A stretch of DNA of 39,535 bases from Candidatus Gastranaerophilales bacterium. GTDB lineage: Bacteria > Cyanobacteriota > Vampirovibrionia > Gastranaerophilales > Gastranaerophilaceae. The notes beneath the pieces are model-generated. The model saw only the letters and a program-made list of their open reading frames with translations, did no database searches and was not told where the DNA came from. Of this stretch, positions 1 to 8,750 are shown in pieces; position 1 is the first letter of the stretch; each line of letters starts with the position of its first letter. The position numbers and the translations under genes are program-made. The stretch lies in the NCBI GenBank assembly GCA_944323365.1, contig CALUSG010000034.1:1-39535 (forward strand). The letters run 5' to 3'.

Positions 1-1
1 A

Positions 2-598
2 GCAGATGTTGCTGCTACTGGTGTTGCACCTACTGCCAATTCATTAGGAGCTCTTTTACAAGAACGGTTGCAATCCGCAACTGAGGCAACATCAACTTAT
101 TTTGCAGCAAATACAAATGGGTTTAAAGAAGGAACGGGTGAGAGTGCAACAACACCAAAATTAACATATAGTGCAAATTGTACAGGAGCTGACAAAAATA
201 CAAAACCTACTGTTCAGGGTGCTACTGTAGGTAATTGTCAGGGTGGTAAAGCTGAAGTAACAATAGCTATGACTGCTCCAACTGCAACTAATTCAAAAGT
301 ATTTAACTTGGCAGATGGAACAACGTTTATTTATATGAGTGGTGCTACAGGAGCACACGCTTGTACAGAAGAAGATGCAGTTGCTAATTTGTGTTATGGC
401 TTTATTGACGTTAATGGTGAAACAGGTCCAAATACGGTCATCTCTTGTGATGAAGGTACCAACACCGGTACCGGCGATGATTTTGTGGCCTGCGATGTAT
501 CTTCTTCTAATGTAAAAGATATTTATCCTGTAGTATTTTACGGACAAACTGTTGAACCTGCTTCTGATGCAGCTAGAGCAGTATTGTTTGGTAAGTAA
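2..598 (+). CDS. Type IV pilin-like / pseudopilin-like protein, 5' end outside window
   Basis: The frame is open from base 2 to the TAA at 596-598, so this is the C-terminal ~198 residues of a gene beginning before the window; an internal TTG at 68 could be read as a start but has no reason to be one. The visible part is rich in Thr, Ala, Gly and Asn with paired cysteines, as in extracellular pilin domains. Near the C-terminus it has a GFIDVNGETGPN segment, and the gene at the other end of the window, which has a clear prepilin leader, has a comparable DVNG...PN segment. A pilin or pseudopilin head domain is therefore inferred; the hydrophobic N-terminal helix is not visible. A strong terminator follows. 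It could be another secreted Cys-containing protein. Confidence 0.6.
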   Translation, partial: ADVAATGVAPTANSLGALLQERLQSATEATSTYFAANTNGFKEGTGESATTPKLTYSANCTGADKNTKPTVQGATVGNCQGGKAEVTIAMTAPTATNSKVFNLADGTTFIYMSGATGAHACTEEDAVANLCYGFIDVNGETGPNTVISCDEGTNTGTGDDFVACDVSSSNVKDIYPVVFYGQTVEPASDAARAVLFGK

Positions 599-618
599 TT
601 TACATTTAAATATTCATC

Positions 619-647
619 AAAAAGGCAGCGAAAGCTGCCTTTTTTTA
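619..647 (+). terminator. Rho-independent terminator after the pilin-like gene
   Basis: The inverted repeat AAAGGCAGC / GCTGCCTTT with a GAAA tetraloop is followed by a T run. It lies 20 bases after the pilin-like stop codon and before the next promoter, so it separates the two transcription units. Confidence 0.92.
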
Positions 648-655
648 TAAAGTAC

Positions 656-684
656 TTGTGTTAATTGAAAAAATAAGCTATAAT
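656..684 (+). promoter_or_regulatory. Sigma-70-type promoter for the YD-repeat-like gene
   Basis: TTGTGT (656-661) and TATAAT (679-684) are separated by 17 bases, about 20 bases upstream of the ATG at 706. The transcript leader would be short, with the ribosome binding site AAGGAG (693-698) almost at its 5' end. Confidence 0.7.
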
Positions 685-705
685 TATTTAAAAAGGAGTT
701 TAATT

Positions 706-1407
706 ATGGGTTTTGAATACACAGTTAAAGAAAACGACAGAGGTTTAAGTTATATATTTCTTGAACAAGCTAAAAAACAAGCAGGTTTTGATGCTTCAAA
801 AAGTATTGATTGGAATAAAGTATGTACTGTTTTTGATGAAATACAAAAAGAGAAAACCGAAAAAGGTGATTCCCGCTTATTCTTTGGCGGAACTGATAAA
901 ACTGAAAAAGGATACGGCTCAAGCTATCAAATTAGAGCAGGACAAAAAATAAGCTTGTCTGATGATCAGATGAATAAAATTTATGGTGCTATGGGACTTA
1001 ATCTTTCTTCTCAAGTTTCATCTAAAGATAATAATGTTCCTGCTCAAAATAGAGCCGTCCCGGCTTTTGATGCTAATGCACCTTTAAAAGATGAGCAGGG
1101 CAGAACAATTAGAGATTTTATCAAGATTCAACTTGAATCGGGTGAAATTATTGAATGCCCCAGAGATATGCAATACGACGAAAATGGTCGTGAATCAATC
1201 CGTATTCTTAGAAATCCTGATGGTACGGTTAGAGAATTCTATGAATTTCAGTATGATGAAAAGGGTAATAAAGTAAGAGATATATTTAGAAAACCTAACG
1301 GTGATATTGATTGGTATAGAAACCATGAATATAATGATTCAGGCAAATTAATCAGAACGGAAGATTGTAATCCTGACGGTCAGGTAACTAATTTCTATAA
1401 TTATTAA
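706..1407 (+). CDS. YD/RHS-like repeat protein of unknown function
   Basis: A 233-residue soluble protein with no signal peptide or membrane segment. The ATG at 706 is chosen because AAGGAG lies 7 bases upstream; an in-frame TTG at 658 sits inside the promoter. The N-terminal half is lysine-rich and has no recognised domain. The C-terminal ~90 residues contain about three imperfect repeats of the form Y(D/N)E(N/K)G...-R-(N/K)PDG...-F/WY, for example YDENGRESIR, YDEKGNKVRD and YNDSGKLIRT, similar to YD/RHS repeats or YwqK-type antitoxin repeats. Its stop codon overlaps the convergent galM stop by four bases. Function is unknown; a short effector-like or ligand-binding repeat protein is possible. 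Confidence 0.75.
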   Translation: MGFEYTVKENDRGLSYIFLEQAKKQAGFDASKSIDWNKVCTVFDEIQKEKTEKGDSRLFFGGTDKTEKGYGSSYQIRAGQKISLSDDQMNKIYGAMGLNLSSQVSSKDNNVPAQNRAVPAFDANAPLKDEQGRTIRDFIKIQLESGEIIECPRDMQYDENGRESIRILRNPDGTVREFYEFQYDEKGNKVRDIFRKPNGDIDWYRNHEYNDSGKLIRTEDCNPDGQVTNFYNY

Positions 1408-2582
1408 TTATAAAATGAATAAATAATTTCCCGTCGGTATTGATTACCTTTTCTTAGAATCGGTTTTTCATCGAATGAATTTATTGCATTTGGAAAAAAT
1501 TGCGGCTCAATACATAATGCCGAATGCTTTTCGTACCTTTTGCCTTCTTTTCCGAAAGGTTGTTCGGTTTTACCTAAATTATTTGCTGTGTAAAATTGAA
1601 ATCCAGGAAGATTTGTGATTACATCCATATTTATCTTATCTGATTTGACCTTTGCTGCTAAAATCATTGATTTTCCATCATAGCCGTCAATACAGTAATT
1701 TTGGTCGTATCCGTCAGGGTTCATCTCAGATAATTTTTTCGGTGTTCTAAAATCAAATATTGTGTTTTCAACGTTTGCCATTTCGCCTGTCGGTATTCCG
1801 TTTCCATCAACAGGGGTGTATTTTGTGGAGTTCGGTAGTTGTACTATATGATTTTTTATTGATCCTGCTTCGGCATTTTCTGTGCCGTTTAAGTTGAAAT
1901 ATGAATGGTTTGTTAAATTTAAAATCGTATCTTTATCTGTTTCTGCCTCATAAATGATGTGTAATTGATTTTTATTGTCTAATTTATATATTACTCTAGC
2001 CGTTACATTCCCCGGATAACCGTTTTCCATATCTTTTTTTAAATATGTAAATTTTATCCCGTCTTTTAGTATTTCAGCTTCCCAATTCTTTCGGTCAAAT
2101 CCTTCTTTTCCGCCGTGTGAGTGGACATTCCCTTTGTTGCATTCTAATTGGTATTCTTTGTTGTCCAGCTTAAATTTCCCTTTGTCTATCCGATTTGCAC
2201 AAGGTCCGATTGTCCCGCCGGCATGACCTATTGAGGATTCTTCATATGGGGTTAGGGTATTGTAGCCTTGTGCTACATCTATGATTTTGCCATTCTTATC
2301 AGGAATTTTGATTGATGTTATTGTCGCTCCATAACTCGATATATCTACGCTAGCACCGTTTTTATTACTTATTGTATAAAGGTATGCGTCTTTACCGGTT
2401 TTTTTTATCTTTCCAAAAAATTTTTTCTCTATTTTTATTCCGTCATAATTACTGTCGGTATTTGTTATGGTTTTTTCAAAAATATCTTGTGATAACAAAT
2501 TCCCGCGGATTGTTTGTTGTTGTATTATTGGTGGTATAAATGGTTTGTTTATCCAAAAATTTGTATTAAAATCTATTGGCAT
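1404..2582 (-). CDS. galM: Aldose 1-epimerase (mutarotase)
   Basis: This enzyme interconverts alpha and beta anomers of hexoses such as galactose and feeds the Leloir pathway. The family signatures are present: the NRI segment near residue 130, HSHGGKEGFDRKNWE holding an active-site His, NLTNHSYFNL with the second catalytic His, and CIEPQFFPNAIN near the C-terminus with the catalytic Glu. At 392 residues it is about 50 longer than typical GalM; the extra part is an N-terminal stretch of ~55 residues rich in Pro, Asn and Gln with no signal peptide, so an internal start is possible. No other galactose genes are adjacent. Its stop overlaps the upstream convergent gene by four bases. Confidence 0.9.
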   Translation of the reverse strand: MPIDFNTNFWINKPFIPPIIQQQTIRGNLLSQDIFEKTITNTDSNYDGIKIEKKFFGKIKKTGKDAYLYTISNKNGASVDISSYGATITSIKIPDKNGKIIDVAQGYNTLTPYEESSIGHAGGTIGPCANRIDKGKFKLDNKEYQLECNKGNVHSHGGKEGFDRKNWEAEILKDGIKFTYLKKDMENGYPGNVTARVIYKLDNKNQLHIIYEAETDKDTILNLTNHSYFNLNGTENAEAGSIKNHIVQLPNSTKYTPVDGNGIPTGEMANVENTIFDFRTPKKLSEMNPDGYDQNYCIDGYDGKSMILAAKVKSDKINMDVITNLPGFQFYTANNLGKTEQPFGKEGKRYEKHSALCIEPQFFPNAINSFDEKPILRKGNQYRREIIYSFYN

Positions 2583-2595
2583 TTAGTTACTACTC

Positions 2596-5463
2596 CTAAA
2601 ATAAACTTAGCTGGTTTACCGGATCTTTTTCCTGTATTTTTTTCTCGGATTTCGAGTATGTTAAAAGATCTTCCTTTATTTGTTCTAAAAACGGCGAAAT
2701 TTCAAAATTTGCCATTTCCCCGTAAAGAAATCTCTTTGTTGCATGACTTAAAAATAATTTCTGCTTTGCTCTTGTCATTCCAACGTATAAAAGCCGTCTT
2801 TCTTCTTCTGTTTGTTCGGGTGTTTCGGCTTTATATATCGGTATTATACCATTTTCTAATCCGGTTATAAAAACTACGTTAAACTCCAATCCTTTTGATG
2901 CGTGCAGTGTCATTAAAGCTATTCTGTCCGCACGTGTATCCAGTGTATCAGATTCTTTTAATAGGGATACTTCATGTATAAATTCATTTTTGTTTTTACA
3001 TTTTTCTGCCAAATTTTTTAGGTATTTCAATATATAATCTTCAATTTCTATATTATTTAATTGCTCTATTACTGGTTTGTCATCGTTTAGGTTTTTGAGC
3101 AATTCTCTTATTGATTTTTTATCAACAAGCATGTCATCGGAAAGTTTTGCATAGGGCATACCGGATCTTTCAAGTGCTTCTATAAGTGTTTTTAGCTGGG
3201 CGGATGTCCTGTATAATATTGCAAAATCAGAAAAAGATAAGTCTTTTTTATCGCCGTTTGATCTGTCTGAATCAATTGAGAAAAAACTGTGTCCGCCTAT
3301 TAAATTCTCTATTGTGCTTACTACAAATTCAGCTTCTGCTTTATCTGATAATGCGGTATGTATGGTTATTTTTTCACAAATATCATCGTCTGCGGATATT
3401 ATGTTATATGAGTTTATCATTTGATTTGACGCATTTACTATACTCTTTGTTGAGCGATAATTATTTCTTAAATTGATTTTTTTGGTATTTTTATAGTCAT
3501 TTTCAAAGTTGTTGAAAAATCTTGAGTCCCCGCCTCTAAAACCATATATCGCTTGATTTGGATCTCCTATTACACATATATTCCCATCAACGGGTACTAA
3601 TAATTTTATAAGATTATATTGATTTTCGTCTATGTCCTGATATTCGTCAACAAAAACATATTTAAACTTTTCTTGGTATATCTTTTTTATTTCAGGATAA
3701 TTGTTGAACAATTTTACAGTTAATGTTATTAAATCATCAAACTCAATGACGTTTTCAGGAAGTGTGTCATAGAGAGTTTTTTCCTGTTCGCTTATTACTT
3801 GAAAATCTTCACTTAAACCGGCTTTTTCTTTATTCTCTTTTAAAATTGAAAGACATAGTGCATGAAATGTATAAATATTCACTTTGTTTTCGGGAACAAG
3901 TTTGTTTAATCTATCTCGCATTTCTTGAGCTGCTCTGCAGGTAAAAGTTATGGCTAAACAGTTCTCGGACGGAGTTATTTTTTCTTTTACCAAATGAGCT
4001 ATACGATTAGTTAGTACGGTTGTCTTTCCTGATCCGGGGCCTGCTACTATTAAAAGTTGATTGTTTTCTTCATAAATAGCTGATTTTTGATATTCGTCAA
4101 AATCTGTCGATTTAGTTTTGGTTGCATCATTCAATAAATTATTATTTATTACGGCTTTGCTTTTGGTGAATGTCTTTAACGGCTCTTGCTTGGTTGTTTG
4201 CGGGATATCAATATTTAGTTTTAGATTAATGAAATTTTTTTTTATTAGTTCATTGTCTTCAAAAAGTTTTATAACCCCGTATTCTCCGTCAAAACCGGCT
4301 TGCTTTATTACTTTCCCTTCTCTCAATCTTGTTATGGCTTCTGCTATTAAAGGATTGTCTAAATCTTCTGCCGGTAAATGTTGTAAAATTGTAAGTTCTG
4401 AGCCGAATTTATTAATTAATCTTTCATATTCTTTTATTACGGATTTACTTGTTGAGCCTACCTGCATTGTTTCTGCAATTATTTCTGCTAATGGAACCAG
4501 GCTAAAAACTTTTCCGCCTGTTTCAGGAATATATGTGGAATCCCTATCCGCAAGCTCATTTACTCGGTTTAAAACGCCGATTGTCAAAGGCCTTCCGCAT
4601 ACCGGACATATCCCGTTAAGTTTTTTAGTTTCTTCGGGTGTAAGACAAACATTGCATTTCCTATGACCGTCTTCGTGATATTTCCCTTCTTCAGGGAAAA
4701 ATTCTACTGTACCTACATATCCATTCCCTGTTTTTAATGCTTCCATTATGCTGTAATAATCAGGTTCTGTGTCAAAAACAGTTGCTTCACGTGCTAATTT
4801 TGATGGCGAATGGGCATCAGAATTAGATACAAGCCTGTATTTGTCCAGCTTTGAAACTCTCCAATTCATCATTGGATCAGAGGATAACCCCGTTTCTACT
4901 GCAAAAATGTGGTCAGACAAATCTTCATAACATTCTTCTATTGAATCAAATCCTGATTTCGAACCTAAAACCGAAAACCACGGGGTCCATATATGGGCCG
5001 GAATTATGCATGAATTCGATTCTAAAGCTGTTTCTAATAAATTCCTTGAATCCAGCCCTAATATTGGCCTTCCGTCTGATTTTATATTCCCGATTGCATC
5101 AAGACGTTCTCTGAAATTTTGGGCTGAGTCCATGTTTGGACTAAAAACTACATGATGAACTTTTCTCGTTTTATCACCTTTTTTATATATTGTAGAAATT
5201 TCAACGGACAATATAAATCTTACAGGCGATGAATTAATAAATATCTCTTTTTCAATTTCAGGTTTTAATCTGTATACGCCGTTTCCTGCAGGTATTAATT
5301 TCTCTGTAATTTCTTTAAACCATGCCGGATGTGTAAAATCACCGGTCGATATAACGGTTAAACCTTTTTTCTGTGCCCATAATGCCAGCTGCTCAAGGTT
5401 GCAGTCTTTGCTCGTTGCTCTTGAATATTTTGAATGTATATGTAAATCCGCATAAAAAAACAT
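2596..5463 (-). CDS. Endonuclease Q (PHP domain)-UvrD helicase fusion
   Basis: This 955-residue protein joins a DNA-repair nuclease to a helicase. Residues 1-~400 match the endonuclease Q type of PHP domain: DLHIHS (metal ligands H8 and H10), GDFTHP (D42, H45), SNSDAHSP (D216, H218) and a zinc-finger-like C270-x2-C273 ... C286-x2-C289. Archaeal EndoQ nicks DNA 5' of deaminated bases. Residues ~455-905 are a superfamily-1 UvrD/PcrA helicase: Walker A AGPGSGKT (474-481), VFVDEYQDID, GDPNQAIYGFRGG, LRNNYRS, LMTLHASKGLEFN and EERRLLYVGMTRAK. The last five residues are QLSLF, a classic beta-clamp binding motif. All listed helicase motifs look intact. It lies alone between galM and a GNAT gene. Fused activity on deaminated DNA is inferred from domain families. 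Confidence 0.92.
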   Translation of the reverse strand: MFFYADLHIHSKYSRATSKDCNLEQLALWAQKKGLTVISTGDFTHPAWFKEITEKLIPAGNGVYRLKPEIEKEIFINSSPVRFILSVEISTIYKKGDKTRKVHHVVFSPNMDSAQNFRERLDAIGNIKSDGRPILGLDSRNLLETALESNSCIIPAHIWTPWFSVLGSKSGFDSIEECYEDLSDHIFAVETGLSSDPMMNWRVSKLDKYRLVSNSDAHSPSKLAREATVFDTEPDYYSIMEALKTGNGYVGTVEFFPEEGKYHEDGHRKCNVCLTPEETKKLNGICPVCGRPLTIGVLNRVNELADRDSTYIPETGGKVFSLVPLAEIIAETMQVGSTSKSVIKEYERLINKFGSELTILQHLPAEDLDNPLIAEAITRLREGKVIKQAGFDGEYGVIKLFEDNELIKKNFINLKLNIDIPQTTKQEPLKTFTKSKAVINNNLLNDATKTKSTDFDEYQKSAIYEENNQLLIVAGPGSGKTTVLTNRIAHLVKEKITPSENCLAITFTCRAAQEMRDRLNKLVPENKVNIYTFHALCLSILKENKEKAGLSEDFQVISEQEKTLYDTLPENVIEFDDLITLTVKLFNNYPEIKKIYQEKFKYVFVDEYQDIDENQYNLIKLLVPVDGNICVIGDPNQAIYGFRGGDSRFFNNFENDYKNTKKINLRNNYRSTKSIVNASNQMINSYNIISADDDICEKITIHTALSDKAEAEFVVSTIENLIGGHSFFSIDSDRSNGDKKDLSFSDFAILYRTSAQLKTLIEALERSGMPYAKLSDDMLVDKKSIRELLKNLNDDKPVIEQLNNIEIEDYILKYLKNLAEKCKNKNEFIHEVSLLKESDTLDTRADRIALMTLHASKGLEFNVVFITGLENGIIPIYKAETPEQTEEERRLLYVGMTRAKQKLFLSHATKRFLYGEMANFEISPFLEQIKEDLLTYSKSEKKIQEKDPVNQLSLF

Positions 5464-5534
5464 TGTTTAGCTTTCTTTTTAATCATATTTTAATATAAAA
5501 AAATATTAAATTAAGTAAAATGTTACAATAAATA

Positions 5535-6053
5535 TTATTTTCTTAAAGTATAAATATTGTGTTTTATTTGTTTGGTATTAACTAATTTTTCAAATGTTCC
5601 TTCAAATTTTGCTCCTAATTTTGTTGCAATATTTATTGAAGATTTATTATTTGGTGTAATTTCAAAAATAACTTTATTTAACTTTAACCGGTTAAATGCA
5701 TAATTAACCATAAATTTAGCACCTTCGGTTGCATATCCGTTTTTTATATATTCTTCTTTTAAAATATATCCTATTTCATAATAATTTTTACCATCAATTG
5801 TTGCAGGCATTATACCAATTTGTCCTACTATATTCCTATTAATTTTTTCTGTTGCAATAAAATAACCTGAATTATATTTGTTATATAAATCTAGATTTTT
5901 TTTAATCCAATTTTTTACATCAATATCTCTAAAATAATATTCCCAAATATCTTCAACATTTTTCCCCCGCATTATTCGGGCAATTTCATCAAAATCTGAG
6001 TATGACATTTGGCGAAAAATTAGTCTTTGACTTTCTCCAAAATAATCATCCAT
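5535..6053 (-). CDS. GNAT-family N-acetyltransferase (RimJ/RimL-like)
   Basis: A 172-residue acetyl-CoA-dependent acetyltransferase of the GNAT fold. The pattern is that of RimJ/RimL and related enzymes: an N-terminal RLIFRQMSYSDF segment, a central strand GQIGIMPATIDGKNYYEIGY, the acetyl-CoA pyrophosphate-binding region KNGYATEGAKFMV, and a C-terminal NKSSINIATKLGAKFEGT that ends the fold. The substrate (protein N-terminus or small amine) cannot be told from sequence. Its ATG lies one base after the atoA stop (TAATATG), so it is probably cotranslated with the CoA-transferase genes, although no functional tie is obvious. Confidence 0.85.
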   Translation of the reverse strand: MDDYFGESQRLIFRQMSYSDFDEIARIMRGKNVEDIWEYYFRDIDVKNWIKKNLDLYNKYNSGYFIATEKINRNIVGQIGIMPATIDGKNYYEIGYILKEEYIKNGYATEGAKFMVNYAFNRLKLNKVIFEITPNNKSSINIATKLGAKFEGTFEKLVNTKQIKHNIYTLRK

Positions 6054-6054
6054 A

Positions 6055-6735
6055 TTATATATCCATTTGCTTTAAATTTTCGCTTACTATGAAATCTGCA
6101 GTAACTGATGATCTTATATCATCTATGGTAAACATAGGGTTAATCTCGGTCATAACAAGTCCGTTATCTGTTACTTTAAAAACACAACGTTCTGTTATTA
6201 TTAAATTTACTTCCCTGTATGCGGTCAAAGGTAAGTTACATTCTTTTACTATTTTTACTTGGCCTTTTGACATGTGCTCCATTGTTACAATAACTTTTTT
6301 CGCTCCGACAACTAAGTCCATTGAACCACCCATTCCCGGAACAAATTTCCCCGGGATAAGCCAGCTGGCAAGATTTCCTCTTTCATCAACTTGCAATGCT
6401 CCTAAAACGGTCGCATCTATATGACCGCCCCGCATCATTGTAAATGCCATTTGTGAATCGTAAAAACTTGCTCCTTCTTTTGCTTCTACATATCCCCCTC
6501 CGGCATTTATTATTCTTTTGTCAATATTTTCGCCTTTTTGGCTCTTTCCAACTCCTAATAAACCATTCTCCGATTGAAATATTACGTTTATACCTTCAGG
6601 AATATAATCTGCAACTGCTGTTGGCAGCCCTATCCCTAATGTTACTATATCACCGTTTTGAAATTCTTTTGCTGCTCTTTTTGCAATAATTTCTCGTATT
6701 TTTTCTTTTGATAACTCCTCAAATGCTACTACCAT
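6055..6735 (-). CDS. atoA: Acetate/acetoacetate-type CoA-transferase, beta subunit
   Basis: Subunit B of a class I CoA-transferase that moves CoA between a short-chain acyl-CoA and a carboxylate such as acetate, butyrate or acetoacetate, in the cytoplasm. At 226 residues the length is normal. The catalytic glutamate is E56 in FQSENGLLG; GIGLPTAVADYIP, WLIPGKFVPGMGGSMDLV and VKECNLPLTAYREV are typical of the AtoA/CtfB/ScoB group. The ATG immediately follows the TAG of the alpha subunit with no spacer, and GGGGAG in the end of that gene serves as ribosome binding site. The preferred substrate cannot be decided; a ketone-body or butyrate role both fit a fermenter. Confidence 0.92.
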   Translation of the reverse strand: MVVAFEELSKEKIREIIAKRAAKEFQNGDIVTLGIGLPTAVADYIPEGINVIFQSENGLLGVGKSQKGENIDKRIINAGGGYVEAKEGASFYDSQMAFTMMRGGHIDATVLGALQVDERGNLASWLIPGKFVPGMGGSMDLVVGAKKVIVTMEHMSKGQVKIVKECNLPLTAYREVNLIITERCVFKVTDNGLVMTEINPMFTIDDIRSSVTADFIVSENLKQMDI

Positions 6736-7386
6736 CTAGTTCTCCCCATTTACAACAACATAATCTATAAATAGTCCAGGAATTATTACGTCATTTGGAT
6801 CTAAGCAATCAACAATTTCATCCGCCTGAACTATTACGGTTTCTGCTGCTGTCGCCATGATTGTGTTGTGGTTTCGTGTTGTACCGTAAAATGCAACGTT
6901 CCCGTATTTATCTACTTTTGAACCGTATATTAATGCAAAATCAGCTCCTAATGGTTTTTCAAAAATATATTTTTTCCCGTCAACTTCCATGGTTTCTTTA
7001 TTTTGTTCTATTATCGTTCCTACTCCGGTCGGCGTTAATATCCCTCCTAAGCCTGAACCTTTTGCCCTTATTTTTTCTATTAATGTTCCCATCGGAATGA
7101 GTTCTACTTCTATTTCTCCATCGTGCATCTGTCGCCCTGTTTCAGGATTTGTTCCTATATGTGAGGCGATAACTTTTTTTACTTGCTTATTCTCTATAAG
7201 TTTTCCTCTGTCTGTTCCGGGAAACGATGTGTCATTGCATATCATCGTTAATTCTTTTACATTTTGGTTTATTAATTCATCAATTAAGTAGTCAGGAGTT
7301 CCGCAGCTTAAAAATCCGCCTATCATGATTGTAGAACCATCATTTATCATATTTACTGCTTCTTTTGCCGATATTATTTTTTTCAT
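6736..7386 (-). CDS. atoD: Acetate/acetoacetate-type CoA-transferase, alpha subunit
   Basis: Subunit A of the heteromeric CoA-transferase, 216 residues and complete. The glycine-rich GGFLSCGTPDYLIDEL binds CoA in this family, and VKKVIASHIGTNPETGRQ and GSGLGGILTPTGVGT are characteristic of AtoD/CtfA. It is the first gene of an apparent atoD-atoA-GNAT operon. The resemblance is closest to the clostridial acetate/acetoacetate (butyrate) transferases, which supports a role in fermentative acyl-CoA exchange, but that is inference. No thiolase or other beta-oxidation gene lies beside it here. Confidence 0.92.
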   Translation of the reverse strand: MKKIISAKEAVNMINDGSTIMIGGFLSCGTPDYLIDELINQNVKELTMICNDTSFPGTDRGKLIENKQVKKVIASHIGTNPETGRQMHDGEIEVELIPMGTLIEKIRAKGSGLGGILTPTGVGTIIEQNKETMEVDGKKYIFEKPLGADFALIYGSKVDKYGNVAFYGTTRNHNTIMATAAETVIVQADEIVDCLDPNDVIIPGLFIDYVVVNGEN

Positions 7387-7447
7387 AATTCCCCTATTAC
7401 AATTTTATTATAAAAATATCTGTTTTGTAAATCTTGTGCATATTCTG

Positions 7448-8056
7448 TTACAATTGAAGATCGGTTTCGGATGTAGGGTTTTTTTCAATAACCCAATTTG
7501 GGTTATAATATAGTTCAATTTTTTGGCCTTTCTTTAATTTAGCATGGCCGCCTTTAATAAAATTTGTTAGGGAACCTGTCGGCGGTAAAATTGTTAGTGC
7601 CCATTTTAAAGGAAAGACCCATAAGCTTAAATCTAAACCTCTGATTTCATGAAAATCAGTCAGTTGCCCTTTTCTGATATTCTCAATTTGAAAATTACCT
7701 ATTATTAGACTGGCTGGAATACCGTTCATTCCATTTTTTACTATGGTTTCTATTCTTGCGGGGACAATTGTACCGCTTTTTACGATTAATTCACCTTTAT
7801 AATATATATTGTTATCTGTTATGAAATTAACGGTTTGTCCTTCGTATGCTTTGGTTTCGGATGATATTTCTTCAAGAGATTTTAGTCGGAGAATATATCT
7901 TTCTGTACTTTGAAAATCATAATTCAAATTCGCTTCAGGTTTTTCAATATTTTTATCTTTTAATATATTATCCGCTAGATTATCCGAAAGTATTTCTGCA
8001 GATGTTACACTGCATATTAGAAATGACATGAATAGTGACAAAATAATCCTATTCAT
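7448..8056 (-). CDS. Secreted protein of unknown function
   Basis: A 202-residue protein with a cleavable signal peptide (MNRIILSLFMSFLICSVTSA, cleavage likely after residue 20). The mature part looks like beta-rich structure: alternating hydrophobic strands in ~75-125 (VNFITDNNIYYKGELIV, GTIVPARIETIV) and a C-terminal KLKKGQKIELYYNPNWVIE. No family is recognised with confidence. Its start overlaps the end of the upstream pseudo-peptidase gene by eight bases, so the two are cotranscribed and probably translationally coupled; they may act together in the periplasm or at the outer membrane. Confidence 0.75.
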   Translation of the reverse strand: MNRIILSLFMSFLICSVTSAEILSDNLADNILKDKNIEKPEANLNYDFQSTERYILRLKSLEEISSETKAYEGQTVNFITDNNIYYKGELIVKSGTIVPARIETIVKNGMNGIPASLIIGNFQIENIRKGQLTDFHEIRGLDLSLWVFPLKWALTILPPTGSLTNFIKGGHAKLKKGQKIELYYNPNWVIEKNPTSETDLQL

Positions 8057-8744
8057 AGTCGAGTTCCTCTGTCGATTTGTTTTTTATTTTTTCTTCAAGC
8101 AATTTTCTATTATATGAAGAATTTAGCAAAAAGTTTTGATAACTTTCAGAGTTTTGGTATATATTATTTGCTATAAAATATGGGTATTTTGTATAAATGT
8201 ATTCATATATTACCGCAAGCCTTTTTGATGTTAGATTTTGATATGAGAATGTATCAAATCTTTTTTGTGGAAAGGCTTTATTAATAAAAGTTATTAATCC
8301 TATTGGATTATAACCGGCATTGACCATAAAGTCTACAGCCCTTTTATCTGCATACATTTCATACATTTTAGGTGCTGCTTTTATTTGTATTGCTGATAAT
8401 CCTCCATTCCATATCCCGCCATATGACTTTAATGCAAGAGATATCCCTCGTGCAAGAAATGCTGCAAGTTCATCTTTGTTAGTAATATATTTTATGTCAT
8501 TCTCGTATAAAACGATTTGTCTTTTGGTTACGTCTTCTGTGGATTTTAAAAGGGAGGCTCTTTCTGATTTATCATATACAAATATTATTCTTTTATCTAT
8601 TTTATTTGCATTTAAAATTTTAAAGCCTACGTCATTAATTTTTTCTTGTATAGTCTGTTCTCTTTCTATTACAGAATCTTCTATAGCAAATACATTGGCA
8701 TTTGAAATTATCAATGTCATAATTAATAATAAAATTTTTTTCAT
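8049..8744 (-). CDS. Secreted M48-peptidase-like protein lacking zinc ligands
   Basis: A 231-residue secreted protein with signal peptide MKKILLLIMTLIISNANVFA. Residues 89-104 (NKDELAAFLARGISLA) align by eye with the M48 metallopeptidase segment N-x-DELAAVLGHEIAH, but the HExxH zinc motif has become RGISL (99-103). Residues ~128-146 (YEMYADKRAVDFMVNAGYN) match the M48 E-A-D third-ligand segment with Tyr131 in place of the Glu. All three zinc ligands thus appear lost, suggesting a catalytically dead, possibly chaperone-like or scaffolding protein. Six bases separate it from the upstream small gene; it overlaps the downstream secreted protein. The M48 relationship is an inference from motif spacing. 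Confidence 0.75.
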   Translation of the reverse strand: MKKILLLIMTLIISNANVFAIEDSVIEREQTIQEKINDVGFKILNANKIDKRIIFVYDKSERASLLKSTEDVTKRQIVLYENDIKYITNKDELAAFLARGISLALKSYGGIWNGGLSAIQIKAAPKMYEMYADKRAVDFMVNAGYNPIGLITFINKAFPQKRFDTFSYQNLTSKRLAVIYEYIYTKYPYFIANNIYQNSESYQNFLLNSSYNRKLLEEKIKNKSTEELDYE

Positions 8745-8750
8745 ACTTCC

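Noticed and set aside
5489-5510. AT-only 8-bp hairpin between the GNAT gene and the EndoQ-UvrD gene.
   Set aside because: The stem TTTAATAT/ATATTAAA is perfect but has no G-C pair or T run, and such repeats are expected by chance in DNA this AT-rich.
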